A DNA stretch of 7,305 nucleotides from CAZFAP01 sp964516325 (lineage in GTDB: Bacteria; Auribacterota; JABMQX01): NCBI GenBank assembly GCA_964516325.1, contig CAZFAP010000210.1:1-7305 (forward strand), read 5' to 3'. How positions within the stretch are numbered: the stretch's first letter is position 1; each line of letters begins with the position of its first letter. Shown here one piece after another: positions 6,351-7,305 of the stretch. The position numbers were made by a program, and so were the translations under genes. The notes beneath the pieces are model-generated. The model was not told where the DNA came from, made no database searches, and saw nothing but the letters and a program-made list of their open reading frames with translations.

Positions 6351-6743
6351 ATGAACCAGAACCGGCAAAAGCTGCTTACGAATTTGGAGCTGAGGTTGAT
6401 GAACGTGGTTTGGAGGCTAGGGAAGGCGACGGTGAAGGATGTGAAAAATGCCCTGCCCAGGCGAAAACCGCTGGCGTATTCGACGGTCCTGACCGTCATG
6501 CGGATTCTCGAGCGAAAGGGATTCCTCCGCCACGATACCGTGGAGAGGACGTACGTGTATTACCCCGTTGTCACACGCGATGAAGTCATTCGCTCGACAG
6601 TGCGCAGTTTGACGAATCGGCTTTTCGATGGTTCGGCGGAGCTTTTGATGGTCAGCGTTCTCGAAAAAGAGAGGTGGAGCGCCGAGGAATTGAGGCGGTT
6701 GAAGCAGCTTATCGCTGCAAAGGAAAGGGAGGCAGAAAAATGA
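6351..6743 (+). CDS. BlaI/MecI/CopY family transcriptional repressor
   Basis: This 130-residue protein matches the usual size of BlaI-type repressors (about 120-140). The N-terminal half is a winged helix: LTNLELRLMNVVW (9-21, helix 1), ATVKDVKNALP (26-36, helix 2), LAYSTVLTVMRILERKGFLRH (41-61, recognition helix and start of the wing) and TYVYYPVV (67-74, wing and exit strand). The C-terminal half (75-121) carries the family's LFDGS (91-95) and the dimerisation helices with SAEELRRLKQLI. It starts 3 bases after AAGGAGGT. Such proteins repress their own operon as dimers and are inactivated by a linked BlaR1/MecR1-like protease. The next gene overlaps by ATGA and encodes such a partner, so the two are very likely a regulatory pair. 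No beta-lactamase or copper transporter lies nearby, so no specific symbol is given. The Asn-Phe cleavage site of the staphylococcal proteins is not evident: the aligned place reads Ser102-Val103. Confidence 0.93.
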   Translation: MNQNRQKLLTNLELRLMNVVWRLGKATVKDVKNALPRRKPLAYSTVLTVMRILERKGFLRHDTVERTYVYYPVVTRDEVIRSTVRSLTNRLFDGSAELLMVSVLEKERWSAEELRRLKQLIAAKEREAEK

Positions 6744-7305
6744 GCGCGTTGATACGTCTTGGGGAATCGCTTTTTCCATATATTCTGGATGCGGCCTGGA
6801 AAGCGACGGCGCTGATGCTGATCGTTTTGGCGCTATCTTTGGTTCTTGGCAGAAGGCGCCTCACCGCCAGATATTGGCTCTGGGTATATTGCCTCGTTGG
6901 AATTCTCATTTTGCCGTTGACTTCATTTGTCGCGAGAGGACACCGGGTCGCCCTTCTGCGAATCAAGAGTCCAGCAGCGGTTTCGCCGGCTATTTCCATA
7001 GTGTCCGGGGAAGGCGCGACTGTGATCGGCCGGTCGCCCACAGAGGAGCCCGCAACGGAGGATCGCCCCTTGCCCCCTGGACAGCCTGGAGGTTTCCCGG
7101 AGGCTGCGGCACGAGAGAACGTGACGAGTGATAGTCCTGCGGTCAAGGTCATTGCCTCCGAGGATTCGGGGGGCGCGCGGACGGCAGCCGCACAGGTCTC
7201 ACAGGCGAAGGTCATGCGGCTTTCGGACAAGGCAGGCGCCCCTTCGTCGTTCCCATGGCGTGGCGCCATTGGACTGGCTTGGCTCGCGGGATTTGCGTTT
7301 TGTCT
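6740..7305 (+). CDS. M56/BlaR1-type membrane peptidase (partial, N-terminal part only)
   Basis: ATG 6740 overlaps the repressor stop (ATGA) and is preceded by AAGGGAGG at 6725-6732. The frame is open to the right edge for 188 full codons. Residues 18-36 and 46-65 are hydrophobic membrane segments; the RRRLTARYWLWVY stretch between and into the second matches the signature at the start of M56 proteins, where Arg-rich residues precede a Trp-rich helix ending in Leu-Pro. A third segment begins near 174 and is cut. Between the second and third lies a roughly 108-residue Pro/Ala/Gly/Glu-rich hydrophilic linker, expected outside the cytoplasmic membrane. The zinc-binding HExxH and any C-terminal sensor would lie beyond the window. 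By family analogy it senses an external signal and triggers loss of the BlaI-type repressor. The identification rests mainly on the second-helix signature and the repressor neighbour. Confidence 0.8.
   Translation, partial: MSALIRLGESLFPYILDAAWKATALMLIVLALSLVLGRRRLTARYWLWVYCLVGILILPLTSFVARGHRVALLRIKSPAAVSPAISIVSGEGATVIGRSPTEEPATEDRPLPPGQPGGFPEAAARENVTSDSPAVKVIASEDSGGARTAAAQVSQAKVMRLSDKAGAPSSFPWRGAIGLAWLAGFAFC

Overview
This window looks like chromosomal DNA from an environmental, polysaccharide-degrading bacterium. GC content is moderate to high. The best taxonomic hints are a prepilin of the 'H-X9-DG' type with the phrase DYDEYFP, a very large secreted glycoside hydrolase with appended beta-sandwich modules, and a BlaI/M56 pair with no beta-lactamase. 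These are common in Planctomycetota, Lentisphaerota, Sumerlaeota, Omnitrophota and related uncultured lineages. The window has no marker gene that fixes the phylum, so this is inference.

Left half (minus strand): a secreted modular protein starts at 1468 and runs off the left edge. It has a signal peptide, three MAM/jelly-roll-like modules (the third cut) and one fibronectin type III domain. A 169-base gap separates it from an upstream gene of the same orientation (5066-1638), a 1142-residue secreted enzyme. That enzyme ends in a GH5-like TIM barrel with both catalytic glutamates recognisable. In front of the barrel are a beta-rich module, a roughly 130-residue helical region, a GH2-type sugar-binding-like jelly roll and a further beta-rich region.

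Centre: 5067-5384 is a divergent control region. It has a minus-strand promoter (TTGACG, 17 bases, TATGTT) for the hydrolase and a plus-strand promoter (TTGACA, 16 bases, TATTAA) for a type IV prepilin-like protein at 5385-6047. A 12-bp perfect palindrome overlaps the hydrolase ribosome binding site. On the other side, the prepilin leader has a near-perfect Shine-Dalgarno sequence with no start codon at a usable distance, and a 21-codon reading frame whose stop overlaps the prepilin ATG.

Right: after a 303-base non-coding stretch, a strong promoter with an A/T dyad over its -10 drives a BlaI/MecI-type repressor (6351-6743). It overlaps by ATGA with the start of an M56/BlaR1-type membrane peptidase gene that is cut by the right edge. 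The usual logic of such pairs is that the membrane protein senses a signal and inactivates the repressor, which controls its own operon and sometimes others. The signal and regulon cannot be read from this window.

No tRNA, rRNA, CRISPR array, insertion sequence or convincing terminator was seen. No clearly novel system is proven; the most notable points are the hydrolase architecture, the two unusual translation-start regions and the side-by-side placement of a secreted hydrolase and a prepilin.
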